Source of the DNA: Buchnera aphidicola (Uroleucon sonchi)
GTDB taxonomy: Bacteria; Pseudomonadota; Gammaproteobacteria; Enterobacterales; Enterobacteriaceae
Length of the DNA: 64,000 bases
Direction: 5' to 3'
NCBI RefSeq assembly: GCF_011035165.1
Contig: NZ_CP047588.1
Span: forward strand, 186,001-250,000
How positions within the stretch are numbered: the first letter of the stretch is position 1; every line of letters starts with the position of its first letter. Positions 9,704-20,082 of the stretch are shown one piece after another. The notes under the pieces are model-generated. The model searched no databases, was not told the DNA's origin, and saw nothing but the letters and a program-made list of their open reading frames with translations. Made by a program: the position numbers and the translations under genes.

Positions 9704-10315
9704 ATGAGTTATGTTCTTCCTGCTTTACCGTATTCATATAATGCATTAGAACCTTTTTTTGATGAAAAAACCATGAAAATTCATCATACCAAACATCATC
9801 AAAACTACATCAATAATACTAATGCTATTTTAGAAAATACAACTTTTTCTTCTTTATCTATTGATGAATTAATTTCTATTTTTAATGAAATTATTTTAGA
9901 TAATAAAAATACATTACGTAATAACGCTGGTGGACATATTAATCATTGTTTTTTTTGGGAAAGTTTAAAAATTGGAACTGTTGTAACTAAGACATTTAAA
10001 CTAGAAATAGAAAAACAATTTAATACTTTTGAAGATTTTAAAAAACAGTTTGAATCAGCTGCTCTTAATCATTTTGGGTCTGGATGGGTATGGTTAGTTA
10101 ATCAAAATGGTGTATTATCTATAGTTTCTACTATTAATCAAGATACTCCATTAATGGGGGAAAAAATATCTAATACTTATGGAAATCCTATTATTGGTTT
10201 AGATTTATGGGAACATGCATATTATTTAAAATATCAAAATAGACGATTAGATTATATTAAGGCTTTTTGGAATGTGGTTAATTGGGAAAGAGCATCTGAT
10301 TTATTAGAACAATAA
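9704..10315 (+). CDS. sodA: Superoxide dismutase [Mn]
   Basis: Dismutates superoxide to hydrogen peroxide and oxygen; the peroxide could then be removed by the AhpC of this window. The protein is 203 residues (E. coli SodA 206). Metal ligands are visible: His27 in KIHHTKHH, the second His in [10 protein letters not shown], and Asp and His in DLWEHAYYL. The sequence NNAGGH next to the second ligand fits the Mn-type. Codon usage matches the surroundings. It is a single-gene unit with a strong terminator downstream. Confidence 0.95.
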   Translation: MSYVLPALPYSYNALEPFFDEKTMKIHHTKHHQNYINNTNAILENTTFSSLSIDELISIFNEIILDNKNTLRNNAGGHINHCFFWESLKIGTVVTKTFKLEIEKQFNTFEDFKKQFESAALNHFGSGWVWLVNQNGVLSIVSTINQDTPLMGEKISNTYGNPIIGLDLWEHAYYLKYQNRRLDYIKAFWNVVNWERASDLLEQ

Positions 10316-10384
10316 TTAATTTATTTTAATATAAAATTAATTTTTTATATTTTTAAATTTAATGTAAATTAATATATATTTTTC

Positions 10385-10420
10385 TTAAAAAACATATAAT
10401 GTATATTATATGTTTTTTAA
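10385..10420 (+). terminator. sodA terminator
   Basis: Perfect 16-base inverted repeat TTAAAAAACATATAAT / ATTATATGTTTTTTAA around the tetraloop GTAT. The T6 run inside the 3' arm gives the U tract. It lies 70 bases after the sodA stop. Confidence 0.8.
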
Positions 10421-10475
10421 TGTATTTCAAACATATAGTAAATTATATAATTATTTATAAATTAAAGGATTTTTT

Positions 10476-11024
10476 TTGAGTCATATTAAAATGATAGTAG
10501 GATTATCTAATCCCAAAAAACAATATCATAATACACGTCATAATGTTGGTTCGTGGTATATTTATTCTTTAGCTAAATATTATTCACAGAATTTAAAAAA
10601 AGAAGATAAATTTTTTGGTTTTACTTCTGTTGGTAAAATAAAATCATATTATATTCGTTTGCTGATACCAAATATTTTTATGAATATCAATGGTCATTCT
10701 ATATTTAAAATGGCATCATTTTATAATCTTCATTTAAATGAAATTTTAATAGTACATGATGATTTAGAATTAGCTCCAGGTACTATAAAATTCAAATATA
10801 GTTATGGTCATAATGGACACAATGGACTAAGAAATATTATTAATACTTTTAATAAAAAAATAAATTTTGCTCGCTTTCGAATTGGAATTGGTCGTCCAAA
10901 AGATAGAAAAAAAGTAGCTGAGTTTGTTTTATCTAAGCCGATACGAGAAGAGATAATTTTAATTCAGCAATCAATTGAAAATGCTATAAAACAAGAATTT
11001 TTAATCGATTATCTAATAATATAA
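10476..11024 (+). CDS. pth: Peptidyl-tRNA hydrolase
   Basis: Releases peptides from prematurely dropped peptidyl-tRNA. The protein is 182 residues (E. coli 194; the last ten or so are missing). It has a TTG start (10476) giving [13 protein letters not shown], aligned with E. coli MTIKLIVGLANP. AAAGGA ends 6 bases before the TTG, whereas the next ATG (10491) would cut into the first beta strand. The catalytic His is in NTRHNVG (about 22), with substrate-binding residues in [15 protein letters not shown] and GHNGL. It runs with ychF downstream, 36 bases apart, the same pairing as in E. coli. Confidence 0.94.
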   Translation: MSHIKMIVGLSNPKKQYHNTRHNVGSWYIYSLAKYYSQNLKKEDKFFGFTSVGKIKSYYIRLLIPNIFMNINGHSIFKMASFYNLHLNEILIVHDDLELAPGTIKFKYSYGHNGHNGLRNIINTFNKKINFARFRIGIGRPKDRKKVAEFVLSKPIREEIILIQQSIENAIKQEFLIDYLII

Positions 11025-11060
11025 TTTAATAATATTTTGTATTTTGAAGGCATATAAAAT

Positions 11061-12149
11061 ATGGGTTTTAAATGTGGTATTATCGGTTTACCTAATGTTG
11101 GTAAATCAACTTTATTTAATATTTTAACAAAAGGTAATTCAGCAATTGCTAATTTTCCATTTTGTACTATTAAACCAAATATAGGAATTGTCGCAGTTTT
11201 TGATAAACGTATTAATAATCTTGCTAAAGTTATTCAGCCAAAAAAAATAATTAATGCTTCTATAGAATTTATCGATATTGCCGGTTTAGTAAAAGGAGCT
11301 TCTCAAGGAGAAGGATTAGGAAATCAATTTTTAAATAATATAAGAGAAACACACGCTTTAGCGCATGTTGTACGTTGTTTTAAAAACGATAATATTACTC
11401 ATGTATATAATAAAATTAATCCTATTGAAGATATAGATACTATTAATACTGAGCTAATATTAGCTGATTTTGATGTATGTGAAAATACAATATTACAATT
11501 AAAAAAAAAAACTATATTCCAAAGTAAGAATATAGATCAAAAAATATATATTTTACAAAAATGTCTGAAACATTTAAAAAGTTTCTCAATGTTAAAGACA
11601 TTAGATTTAAATCAAGATGAAAAAAAAATGATTCATCATTTACGTTTTTTAACTATTAAACCTACTATGTATATTGCTAATATTAATGAAGAAAAAGAAT
11701 CTAAATATTTTTTAAATAAACTATATGAAAGAGCAAATAAAGAACAATCTACAGTAATTCCAATTCATGCACATCTAGAATTAGACTTAGTAAATATGAA
11801 TACTGATGAACAAAAATCTTTTATGAAAGCTTATAATATTCAAACATTAAGCTTAAAAAATATTATCTCTTCTGGATATAAACTATTAAATTTAATTACT
11901 TTTTTTACTGCCGGTAAAAAAGAAATTCGCGCATGGCCAATTTTAAATGGATCAACTAGTATTCAAGCAGCGCATAAAATACATAGTGATTTTAGTAAAG
12001 GATTTATTAGAGCTCAAATTATTAAATATGTAGATTTTATAAAATATAAAAATGAAAATAAAATTAAAGAAATAGGAAAATTTAAAATAGAAGGTAAAGA
12101 ATATCAGATTAAAGATGGTGATATTATTCATTTTTTATTTAATATTTAA
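11061..12149 (+). CDS. ychF: Ribosome-binding ATPase YchF (OBG family)
   Basis: Conserved P-loop ATPase that binds ribosomes. The protein is 362 residues (E. coli 363). The G1 motif GLPNVGKS is at residues 9-16, the G3 region DIAGLVKGAS follows, a coiled-coil insertion lies at about 130-200, and a TGS domain is at the C-terminus, with FFTAGKKEIRAW marking its entry. A run of eleven A (11501-11511) inside LQLKKKT is in frame here. Retained almost universally, its exact function is not settled in the family. Confidence 0.96.
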   Translation: MGFKCGIIGLPNVGKSTLFNILTKGNSAIANFPFCTIKPNIGIVAVFDKRINNLAKVIQPKKIINASIEFIDIAGLVKGASQGEGLGNQFLNNIRETHALAHVVRCFKNDNITHVYNKINPIEDIDTINTELILADFDVCENTILQLKKKTIFQSKNIDQKIYILQKCLKHLKSFSMLKTLDLNQDEKKMIHHLRFLTIKPTMYIANINEEKESKYFLNKLYERANKEQSTVIPIHAHLELDLVNMNTDEQKSFMKAYNIQTLSLKNIISSGYKLLNLITFFTAGKKEIRAWPILNGSTSIQAAHKIHSDFSKGFIRAQIIKYVDFIKYKNENKIKEIGKFKIEGKEYQIKDGDIIHFLFNI

Positions 12150-12189
12150 AAATTATTAATATTTAAAATACGTATATAATATTATTTTT

Positions 12190-12220
12190 AGAGAGGAAAA
12201 TATTTCTTTTTATCCTCTCT
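12190..12220. terminator. Hairpin between convergent ychF and thrC
   Basis: Eight-base perfect arms AGAGAGGA and TCCTCTCT around a 15-base loop, placed between two converging stop codons. No clear T run follows on either strand, so it may stop the polymerase only weakly or protect the 3' ends. Confidence 0.5.
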
Positions 12221-12228
12221 ATATTATA

Positions 12229-13518
12229 TTATTGATCTAATAAAAATTGTTTTAATTTTTTAAAGTCAGGGTTAATATTATAAGATAATAATGGTAAATT
12301 AATTCGATTTTTTAGTGCATTAGGTAATATAATTTTATGATTTAGTATTTTTTCTACAGTATTTTTAAATTTAGATGGATGCGCAGTTCCTAAAAATAAA
12401 CCAAATTCTTCTTGTTTTAATTGATCTCGTAATAATTGATATGCTATTGCAGCATGTGGTTCTGATGTATAACCTAATTTAAATAATTCTTTTAATGCGT
12501 TTTTTGTAGTTTCATCAGATACACTGCCAAATCTTAATTCTTTTAAATTCCATTGCTTTCTATTAAATAACTCTTCAATTCTAGGCCAATTATTAGGCTG
12601 ACTAATATCCATTGCATTAGATATAGTAGATATAGTTTTGTTAGGACTCCATATTCCACTAGAAAGAAATCTTGGCACTGTATCATTTGAATTAGTGCAT
12701 GCTATAAATGATTTAATTGGTAAACCAAGTGCTTTAGACAATAAACCAGCTGTTAAATTACCAAAATTACCGCATGGGACAGATATAACTAAGTTTTTTC
12801 TTTTTTTCTCAGATAATAAAGAAAAAGCTTCAAAATAATAACAAATTTGAGCTAATAATCTGCTAATATTAATAGAATTAGCTGAATTCAGTCCTATTAA
12901 CTCCTTTAGTTTTTTATCATTAAAAGCTTCTTTAACTAATTTTTGACAGTCATCAAAACTACCATTAATTGATATAGTTTTTATATTCTCTCCTAGAGTG
13001 CAAAATAGTTTTTCTTGTAAATAACTAATTTTACCTTTTGGATATAAAATAATTACTCGAACATTTTGCATTTTATAAAATGCATGTGCAACTGCTGCTC
13101 CTGTATCGCCTGATGTAGCAGTTAAAATTGTGACAGATTCATGTTTTTTGTTCATTAATAATATCATTTGAGCCATAAAACGAGCTCCAAAATCTTTAAA
13201 TGCTAATGTTGGTCCGTGAAATAGTTCTAAGCAATCTATGTTTTTTGTAATATTTACTTTTAATGGACGTGTAAATGAAAATGCTTCTTGAACATGTTGA
13301 TGTAATTGTTTTTTAGATATTTCATGATGAATAAATTTTGCAAGTATTTCAGTGCTACGTGTAATAAAATCCATATTTAATATTTTTAATAATTCAACAG
13401 GCTTGAAAGCAGGCAATTCAACTGGAAAAAATAATCCTTGTTTTTGTCCTAATCCTAATTTTACAGCTTTTTCAAAGTTGACTATTTCTTGGTGATATTT
13501 TAAATTATACAGTTTCAT
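12229..13518 (-). CDS. thrC: Threonine synthase
   Basis: PLP enzyme converting O-phosphohomoserine to threonine, the last step of the pathway. The protein is 429 residues (E. coli 428). The PLP lysine is Lys108 in LAFKDFGARF. The phosphate-binding loop TATSGDTGAAVAHAF and the conserved VPCGNFGNLTAG follow. It is the third gene of the thrABC operon, starting 3 bases after the thrB stop codon. Threonine is an essential amino acid for the aphid, so retention fits the nutritional role. Confidence 0.97.
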   Translation of the reverse strand: MKLYNLKYHQEIVNFEKAVKLGLGQKQGLFFPVELPAFKPVELLKILNMDFITRSTEILAKFIHHEISKKQLHQHVQEAFSFTRPLKVNITKNIDCLELFHGPTLAFKDFGARFMAQMILLMNKKHESVTILTATSGDTGAAVAHAFYKMQNVRVIILYPKGKISYLQEKLFCTLGENIKTISINGSFDDCQKLVKEAFNDKKLKELIGLNSANSINISRLLAQICYYFEAFSLLSEKKRKNLVISVPCGNFGNLTAGLLSKALGLPIKSFIACTNSNDTVPRFLSSGIWSPNKTISTISNAMDISQPNNWPRIEELFNRKQWNLKELRFGSVSDETTKNALKELFKLGYTSEPHAAIAYQLLRDQLKQEEFGLFLGTAHPSKFKNTVEKILNHKIILPNALKNRINLPLLSYNINPDFKKLKQFLLDQ

Positions 13519-13521
13519 TTT

Positions 13522-14451
13522 TTATCCTATTTTTCGTGCACCTTTTAAATCTAAAAAACAAATATGAACGAATCCTATATTATTTTGTAAATAATTATTT
13601 TTTAACCATAAAGATATTTTTTTAGCTATACATATATCATCAGAAATTGAAAAAATAGCAGGTCCTGAACCAGATATTCCGCAACTTATTGCTCCAATTT
13701 TTTTTATATTTTCTTTCACTTTTAAAAAATTAGGTAGTAATTTCATACGATATGGTTCTGCTATAAAATCTTGCATTAAATGTGCTGCTAATTGAGGTTG
13801 TTGACTGTATGATGCATGAATAAATCCAGATAAATAACGACTATTTTTAATACAAATTTCTTTTGTATATTGTTTTGGGAGTATTTTTCTTGCTTCTGAA
13901 GTAGAAATATTAATACCTGGCCAAGCTATTATCCAAAACCAATTTTTAAAATGTGGTATTTTTTGACTAATGATTTTCGAATCTTCTAATATTAATTGTA
14001 ATCCTCCAAGATAAGATGGAGCAACATTATCATAATGTATACTTCCTGATATTTCTCCTTCTATTTCTCCCATAAGAAATAGCAATTCACTAGCATTTAA
14101 AGGTTTATTAGATATTTCATTCATTGCTACTAAAGTAGCTACTATTGAGCATGCGCTAGATCCTAATCCTGATCCAATTGGCATATTTTTTTCCAGTATA
14201 ATAGATACAGGAATATTTTTTTTTATAAATTGGCAAAATTTCAACCAGCATTTCCAAACAATATTATTTTTAATATTTCGGGGTAATTGGTTAGCAAATA
14301 TACCTTTATTAACTAATTTAAATTGTGTTGATAATTTTATTGTTACAAAATCACCCAATAAATCGCCATTAATGGGCACAATTGCCGCACCTAAAATATC
14401 AAATCCTACTCCTACATTGCCAATAGAAGCTGGTGCATAAATTTTAATCAT
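13522..14451 (-). CDS. thrB: Homoserine kinase
   Basis: GHMP-family kinase phosphorylating homoserine. The protein is 309 residues (E. coli 310). The ATP-binding motif [11 protein letters not shown] is at residues 91-101, the N-terminal substrate motif [17 protein letters not shown] at 5-21, and the C-terminal glycine-rich [13 protein letters not shown] follows. It is the middle gene of thrABC, 19 bases downstream of thrA and almost abutting thrC, so all three are clearly co-transcribed. Confidence 0.97.
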   Translation of the reverse strand: MIKIYAPASIGNVGVGFDILGAAIVPINGDLLGDFVTIKLSTQFKLVNKGIFANQLPRNIKNNIVWKCWLKFCQFIKKNIPVSIILEKNMPIGSGLGSSACSIVATLVAMNEISNKPLNASELLFLMGEIEGEISGSIHYDNVAPSYLGGLQLILEDSKIISQKIPHFKNWFWIIAWPGINISTSEARKILPKQYTKEICIKNSRYLSGFIHASYSQQPQLAAHLMQDFIAEPYRMKLLPNFLKVKENIKKIGAISCGISGSGPAIFSISDDICIAKKISLWLKNNYLQNNIGFVHICFLDLKGARKIG

Positions 14452-14470
14452 TAATATTGTCCTAATATTT

Positions 14471-16921
14471 TTATGATAACGTACGTAATAAGTCGGAAAA
14501 TACTCCAGATGCTGTTACATCATTACCTGCGCCGTAACCTCTTAATACTAGAGGTATAGGTTGATAATAATTAGTATAGAATGCTAGCGCATTTTCACCA
14601 TTTTTAACTTTATATAATGGGTCATTAATATTGACTTCTTCTATCTTAATAAAAAATTGGTTTGGATCTTCTATTGTTGCAACAAATCTTAATACATTAT
14701 TACGTTTTAATGCTGTATTAATTTTTCTTGAAAATATTAAATCTAATTTTTGTAAATTTAATAAAAATTCATCAATATCTTGATTATTTTCAAATATTTC
14801 TGGTAATAACGGTTCAATTTTAATATCTTTTAATTCTATGTCATATCCAAATTCACGAGCAAGAATAAGCAATTTTCTAGCCACATCAATTCCCGATAAA
14901 TCGTCACATGGATTTGGTTCAGTAAATCCTAATTTTTTAGCTTCTTTAGTAGCTTGAGATAATAAACTTCCTTCTTCTAATCGTCCAAAAATATAAGATA
15001 AAGAACCAGATAATATTCCTTTAAAACGAATTAAGGTATCTCCTGTTTGAAACAAATTTTTAATAGTTTCTATTACTGGTAATCCTGCTCCTACATTAGT
15101 TTCATAAAAAAATTTATTATTTGTTGTCGTAATCGCTTTTCTTATTTTTTTATAATAATGTAATTGACTTGTATTAGCTTTTTTATTTGATGTAACTACA
15201 TGAAAGTTATTATGAAGAAAGTCCACATATTTTTCTGATAATACTTGATCAGATGTGCAATCTATTATAACTGAATTAGATAAATTATTTTTTTTAATTA
15301 AATGATTTAATATTTTCATATTAAATGTTTTAGCATATTGTTGAAAATTGTTTTTCCAATTAGATAAACTAATTGTATTATCGAAATATAATATTTTTTT
15401 TGAATTCGCAATTGCACATATTTTAATAACTATATTTTTCTTATTTAAATATTCTCGTTGTTTTAATATTTGTTTAATTAATGTGCTACCTATTCCACCT
15501 ATTCCAATTAAAAAAACATGAATTATCTTTTTATGACTAAATATTTGACAATGAATATTTTGCACGGCCTGTAAAATATTTTCTTGATTAATTACAAGTG
15601 AAATAGAATTTTCAGACGCACCTTGTGAGATAGCAAAAATATTAATTTTTGATTTATTTAAAGTAGAAAAAATTTTTGACAATATATCGTATTGTCTATG
15701 AATATTAGATCCTATTACAGATAGAATAGATAAATTTTTTTGTATTTTAAAAGATTTTAATAATTTATTTTTTAATTCTAATTTAAATTCTTCATTAAAT
15801 AAATATAGAATTTTTGAAACGTCTTTTTCTGATATAAATAAATTGATTTTATTTTCTGAATATGATTGAGTAATTAAAAAAATTTTAATTTTTTCTCTTA
15901 GTATTGTGCTAAATATACGTGGAGTTATATTTCTTAAATCTTGCATGTAATTTTCAGAGATATTTAACATTGCTATATAGTTGAGATGAGTTACACCTTT
16001 GACAATATATCTATCAGAATCATGTGTATTGCAAATTAAAGTGCCTTTTGATTGAATATTATTAGTGTTTTTAATCCAACAAGGAATATTAAACTGTGAA
16101 ATAGGTATAATGGTTCGAGGATGCAATACTTTAGCGCCAAAATAAGATAGCTCTATTGCTTCTTGATATGATATATATTGTAATAAGTATGGATTTGAGA
16201 TTATATTAGGATCTCCAGTTAATACTCCATCTACATCTGTCCAAATTTCACAACATTGTGCATTTAAACAAACAGCTAAAATAGCTGCAGAATAATCAGA
16301 ACCATTTCGTCCTAACACTATTAATTCTTGATTTTGATTTCCAGCAATAAAACCAGACATTAAAATAATTGTATTTTGTGCTATTTTCAGTTTACTAATG
16401 TATTTCTTTGAATCATCTATATTAATAGTAGCATCTAAGTAACCATGACTACATGATATAAAACTTTTTACAGGATCAATTATAGTAATATCATAACTTT
16501 TTGCTTGAAGAATACTTTGCATAATTAATACAGAAAGAATTTCGCCACGAGAAACAATAATTGCATGAATATTATCTGGACATTGTTGTAATAAAGTAAT
16601 GCCATGTATTATATTTCTTAATTGATTAAATTCTTTTTGAATAATTTTTTTTGTTTCTTTATATAAGAAATTTTTTTGAAGATTAGAAATGTTGTTAATT
16701 AATTCAATAAATATATTTTCTGTTAAATTAATTTTTTCTAACATTTTATCGTGTTTATCTATATTTTCAGCAATATTTACAAGATGATTAGTAATTTTAG
16801 CAGGAGCTGATAGCACAACTGCAATTTGATCAGTTATGATATTTTTTTCTATAATATTAGCAACGCATAAAAATTTTTCTGCATTAGCTAATGATGTTCC
16901 ACCGAATTTTAATACTTTCAT
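14471..16921 (-). CDS. thrA: Bifunctional aspartokinase I / homoserine dehydrogenase I
   Basis: First and third steps of threonine synthesis in one chain. The protein is 816 residues (E. coli 820). The aspartokinase domain covers about 1-250, beginning [10 protein letters not shown], with [13 protein letters not shown] at about 205. Two ACT regulatory regions lie at about 310-460. The homoserine dehydrogenase domain begins at about 466 with the nucleotide motif [13 protein letters not shown] and ends with [17 protein letters not shown]. The ACT region is complete in length, so allosteric control is possible, but I cannot judge threonine sensitivity from sequence. Homoserine dehydrogenase also provides the branch to methionine. 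Confidence 0.97.
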   Translation of the reverse strand: MKVLKFGGTSLANAEKFLCVANIIEKNIITDQIAVVLSAPAKITNHLVNIAENIDKHDKMLEKINLTENIFIELINNISNLQKNFLYKETKKIIQKEFNQLRNIIHGITLLQQCPDNIHAIIVSRGEILSVLIMQSILQAKSYDITIIDPVKSFISCSHGYLDATINIDDSKKYISKLKIAQNTIILMSGFIAGNQNQELIVLGRNGSDYSAAILAVCLNAQCCEIWTDVDGVLTGDPNIISNPYLLQYISYQEAIELSYFGAKVLHPRTIIPISQFNIPCWIKNTNNIQSKGTLICNTHDSDRYIVKGVTHLNYIAMLNISENYMQDLRNITPRIFSTILREKIKIFLITQSYSENKINLFISEKDVSKILYLFNEEFKLELKNKLLKSFKIQKNLSILSVIGSNIHRQYDILSKIFSTLNKSKINIFAISQGASENSISLVINQENILQAVQNIHCQIFSHKKIIHVFLIGIGGIGSTLIKQILKQREYLNKKNIVIKICAIANSKKILYFDNTISLSNWKNNFQQYAKTFNMKILNHLIKKNNLSNSVIIDCTSDQVLSEKYVDFLHNNFHVVTSNKKANTSQLHYYKKIRKAITTTNNKFFYETNVGAGLPVIETIKNLFQTGDTLIRFKGILSGSLSYIFGRLEEGSLLSQATKEAKKLGFTEPNPCDDLSGIDVARKLLILAREFGYDIELKDIKIEPLLPEIFENNQDIDEFLLNLQKLDLIFSRKINTALKRNNVLRFVATIEDPNQFFIKIEEVNINDPLYKVKNGENALAFYTNYYQPIPLVLRGYGAGNDVTASGVFSDLLRTLS

Positions 16922-16949
16922 ATTTTATCATTCCTTATATTTTTATCAT

Positions 16950-16984
16950 AAAAACCCGCTTTCTAATATGAGCAAGTAGTTTTT
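16950..16984 (-). promoter_or_regulatory. Possible remnant of the thr operon attenuator hairpin
   Basis: Read on the minus strand, AAAAACTACTT and AAGCGGGTTTTT can pair over about ten bases with two single-base bulges, ending in T5 just 29 bases before the thrA ATG. The position and the GCGGGTTTTT end recall the E. coli thr attenuator. Upstream (about 17010-17035) one minus-strand frame reads ILITITN without a good start codon. The stem is weak, so this may be a decayed attenuator rather than a working one. Confidence 0.3.
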
Positions 16985-17424
16985 AAAAAAATAATCTGAG
17001 CCTACATCATGATTAGTTATAGTAATTAGGATAGCTATTCTAGTGAAGAGGTTATGAATAGATATTAATATTGTTTTATTACAACATAAAAGTTTTTTAA
17101 TTTATTCATAGTATTTTTGATAAAAATTTTATATGTAGTAGAAATATTTTTTAGCAATAATAATTTTTATTACAGAAAAAATATTATATAAATTATATTT
17201 TCAGAAATATAGAATATATATATTTGAATATTTAAAAAATTTTTATTAGTTAAATAATTTTTATAACATAATGATCATGATTACTGCAATAGTTAAAAAT
17301 AGAAATGTTTAATTTTTAATTATAAAAACATTTTTTTTAAAAAATTGTATATTTTTAATAGACATAAGTATATTATTGAAAATTTTCATACATCATTATT
17401 GATGCTAAACATTTATTTAATATT
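16985..17424. other. Intergenic region between thrA and hpt
   Basis: Divergent promoter region of the thr operon and hpt. No reading frame of note. The first 70 bases, on the thrA side, are less AT-rich than the rest and hold a near-palindrome AGGATAGCTATTCT around 17029-17042. The remainder is A/T with no repeat or RNA gene that I can recognise. Confidence 0.6.
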
Positions 17425-17961
17425 ATGAAGCATAATATTCAAATTATTATTACTGAAAAAGAGCTTAATATTCGTGTTGAAGAACTCGGACAAGCAATTA
17501 CTACAAAATATAAAGATAGTAAAAATAAAATGATATTGATTGCATTACTACGTGGTTCTTTTATATTTATAGCTGATTTGTGTCGTAAAATTAATATGCA
17601 ACATGAAATTGATTTTATGACCACTTCTAGTTATGGTCGAGGAATAATATCTAGCGGGGATGTAAAGATTATTAAAGATTTAGATGAAGATATTTATAAT
17701 AAACATGTTTTAATTGTTGAAGATATTATTGATTCAGGAAAAACTTTAAGTAAAGTATTAGATATTTTAAAATTAAGAAACCCAAAATCATTGTCTATTT
17801 GCACTCTTTTAGATAAACCAAAATGCCGTGAAGTAGACTTACATGTAGATTTTATTGGTTTTTCTATTTTAAAAAATTTTTTTATAGTCGGTTATGGTAT
17901 TGATTACGCTCAATCTTATCGTTATTTGCCATATATAGGTAAAGTAGTTTTTGAAAAATAA
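17425..17961 (+). CDS. hpt: Hypoxanthine phosphoribosyltransferase
   Basis: Purine salvage: hypoxanthine (and guanine) plus PRPP to IMP (GMP). The protein is 178 residues, as in E. coli. The PRPP-binding motif [15 protein letters not shown] is at about 94-108, with the conserved LLRGSF loop near 41-46 and the C-terminal VGYGIDYAQ. With guaC destroyed in this window, conversion of GMP back to IMP by that route is closed, which may raise the value of direct salvage. Confidence 0.96.
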   Translation: MKHNIQIIITEKELNIRVEELGQAITTKYKDSKNKMILIALLRGSFIFIADLCRKINMQHEIDFMTTSSYGRGIISSGDVKIIKDLDEDIYNKHVLIVEDIIDSGKTLSKVLDILKLRNPKSLSICTLLDKPKCREVDLHVDFIGFSILKNFFIVGYGIDYAQSYRYLPYIGKVVFEK

Positions 17962-18447
17962 TATTTTTAATATCAATCAAAAAATATTATTTTAATTTAT
18001 TATTAATTTAATAGATATTTTATATTTAAATATATTATATATTGATTATATTTTTAAAAAAAAATATAAATTATTATATATTAATATTTGAAGTATTTGA
18101 TTAATAGAATTAATCAAATTACATTAATATTTATTAAATCAAAATTTATTAGTATTTCTACATTTTTGTAAAAAATTAGTTGTACATAATTATAGATTAA
18201 TATATTTAGAATTATTTTCAAAATGATTGATTAAATATTTAACGATATTTATATCATACAATATAATATAAAAATATTTTTATAAAAATGTAATTTATAG
18301 TTTAATAAATGAAATATTTATATCTCTATTAAAAATATTAAATTAATGTTAATTATCGTTAATTCCTGAGAAGAGATACTCATTATTGATCAGATAAATC
18401 AATTGAATATCCTTCTCTATAAAATTTTTTAATTTTTTTTAAAAAAA
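17962..18447. other. Gene-free region between hpt and dksA
   Basis: 486 bases with no open frame or similarity I can recognise, extremely AT-rich up to 18360. From memory, Buchnera of the pea aphid has panC and panB here. Nothing resembling either is legible, so they have either eroded past recognition or been deleted. The only structure is the hairpin at 18368-18417. Confidence 0.6.
18368..18417 (+). terminator. Hairpin downstream of dksA
   Basis: Arms GAGAAGAGATACTC (18368-18381) and GAATATCCTTCTC (18405-18417) pair over 13 bases with one bulge. A T-rich stretch TTTTTTAATTTTTTTT follows on the plus strand. It lies 30 bases beyond the stop of minus-strand dksA, so it may end dksA, a plus-strand transcript from hpt, or both. 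Confidence 0.5.
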
Positions 18448-18906
18448 TTAACCAGTCATTTGTTTTTCTCTAATTTCTGCTAATGTTTTACAATCAATAC
18501 AAAGATTAGCTGTTGGTCTTGCTTCTAAGCGACGAATACCAATTTCAATACCACAAGAATCACAATAACCAAAATTTTTTTCTTGAATTTTTTTTAAAGT
18601 TTTTTCAATTTTTTTAATTAATTTACGACTTCTATCACGATTTCGTAAATCTAAACTAAATTCTTCTTCTTGTGTTGCTCTATCAATTGGATCAGGGAAA
18701 TTAGTAGCTTTATCTTGCATATAGAATAAAGTATGATCAATTTCTTTTTGTAATTGATTTTTCCATGTTTGAAGAATTTTATCAAAATGCAGCATTTGAT
18801 CTTCATTCATATATTGTTCATTATTTTTTTTTTGGTAAGGCTTTAAACCCGCAATAGCTAGAACATTTAAAGATGATGTTTGTTTTTTATTTTTTTTTTT
18901 TTTCAT
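18448..18906 (-). CDS. dksA: RNA polymerase-binding transcription factor DksA
   Basis: Binds the RNA polymerase secondary channel and works with ppGpp. The protein is 152 residues (E. coli 151). The coiled-coil tip keeps DPIDRA with the two acidic residues needed for activity. The zinc finger has all four cysteines (CDSCG and CIDC). The N-terminus is [12 protein letters not shown], encoded by ATG followed by a run of fourteen A, in frame as read here. A transcript slip at this tract would put every later codon out of frame. It is divergent from truA. Confidence 0.96.
   Translation of the reverse strand: MKKKKNKKQTSSLNVLAIAGLKPYQKKNNEQYMNEDQMLHFDKILQTWKNQLQKEIDHTLFYMQDKATNFPDPIDRATQEEEFSLDLRNRDRSRKLIKKIEKTLKKIQEKNFGYCDSCGIEIGIRRLEARPTANLCIDCKTLAEIREKQMTG
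18890..18903 (-). repeat. A14 homopolymer directly after the dksA start codon
   Basis: Fourteen A on the coding strand immediately after ATG, encoding four lysines and part of an asparagine codon. The gene is in frame as sequenced. Confidence 0.9.
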
Positions 18907-19206
18907 AATTTAATCCTAAATTTTTTCATTGAATGTAAAATGACATGAAATAAATATTAATTATATTAATAAATAATTGTAATAAATTAAAATTATTAAA
19001 TGATATAAAATATTTTAAAATGATTAATATACTATAAAAATATGATTAATTATAATTTCATACAAAAAGATATAATAATAAATTATGTTAACATAAACTA
19101 TAATTAAATATATTTTTATATGATTCAATCTTAAAAAATCGAATTAAATTTTTTTAATAAACATAATTTTTTTATTTTTATACATTTTTATAATGAGATT
19201 TAATAT
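18907..19206. other. Divergent intergenic region dksA / truA
   Basis: 300 bases of nearly pure A/T between two divergent genes; it must hold the promoters of both. I see no clear consensus pair, repeat or small gene. Confidence 0.5.
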
Positions 19207-20004
19207 ATGATATTCAATAATGTTAAAAGATTTGCTTTAGGCATTCAATATAATGGAAGTATTTATCATGGATGGCAACGTCAAAATAGAGTATCTAGTA
19301 TTCAAGAAGAAATTGAAAGTGCATTATCTAAAATAGCTAATCATAATATTAATGTTATTTGCGCAGGTCGAACAGATGCAGGTGTACATAGTATAGGACA
19401 AGTTATACATTTTAATACAACTACAGTACGCAAAATGTCAGCTTGGATACTAGGAACGAATAGTTATTTATCTCCATATATTTCTGTTCGATGGGTTAAA
19501 TATGTTCCAGAACATTTTCATGCACGTTATAGTGCTGTTTCACGTTCATATCGTTATATAATATATAACAATAATATTCGTTCAGTTTTTTTTCAAAAAC
19601 AATCGAATTACATTTATAAAAAATTAAATGAAAAAAAAATGTTTTCTGCAGCGCAATTTTTATTAGGAGAACATGATTTTACATCTTTTAGAGCTATTGG
19701 CTGTCAATCTTTATCTCCTTATAGAAAAATTATAAAATTGAATGTATTTCGCTTAGATGATTTTGTAATTATTGATATTACAGCGAACTCTTTTTTATAT
19801 CATATGGTAAGAAATATTGTTGGTGCGCTTATTGATGTAGGAATTAGTCAAAAAAAAGAAGAATGGATTCAAGAGTTATTAAAAAAGAAAAATAGAAAAT
19901 ATGCTAGTTTTACTGCTCCATCTCAAGGTTTATATCTATTATCCATAAAATATCCGTTATATTTTAATATACCCAGTTTAAAATATACTAATGTATTTTT
20001 TTAA
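19207..20004 (+). CDS. truA: tRNA pseudouridine(38-40) synthase
   Basis: Makes pseudouridine at positions 38-40 of the tRNA anticodon arm. The protein is 265 residues (E. coli 270). The catalytic Asp is at residue 57 in [10 protein letters not shown]. Other family stretches are [12 protein letters not shown] (15-26), the RSYRYIIYN strand, [10 protein letters not shown] and the C-terminal [17 protein letters not shown]. It is separated from mrcB by 78 bases and is probably co-directional only. Confidence 0.96.
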   Translation: MIFNNVKRFALGIQYNGSIYHGWQRQNRVSSIQEEIESALSKIANHNINVICAGRTDAGVHSIGQVIHFNTTTVRKMSAWILGTNSYLSPYISVRWVKYVPEHFHARYSAVSRSYRYIIYNNNIRSVFFQKQSNYIYKKLNEKKMFSAAQFLLGEHDFTSFRAIGCQSLSPYRKIIKLNVFRLDDFVIIDITANSFLYHMVRNIVGALIDVGISQKKEEWIQELLKKKNRKYASFTAPSQGLYLLSIKYPLYFNIPSLKYTNVFF

Positions 20005-20082
20005 ATAAAGAATAAAATTAAATTATTTTTTTTGATTGATATTTTTTCAAAATATTTTATATATCAGATAAAGGAATCATTA

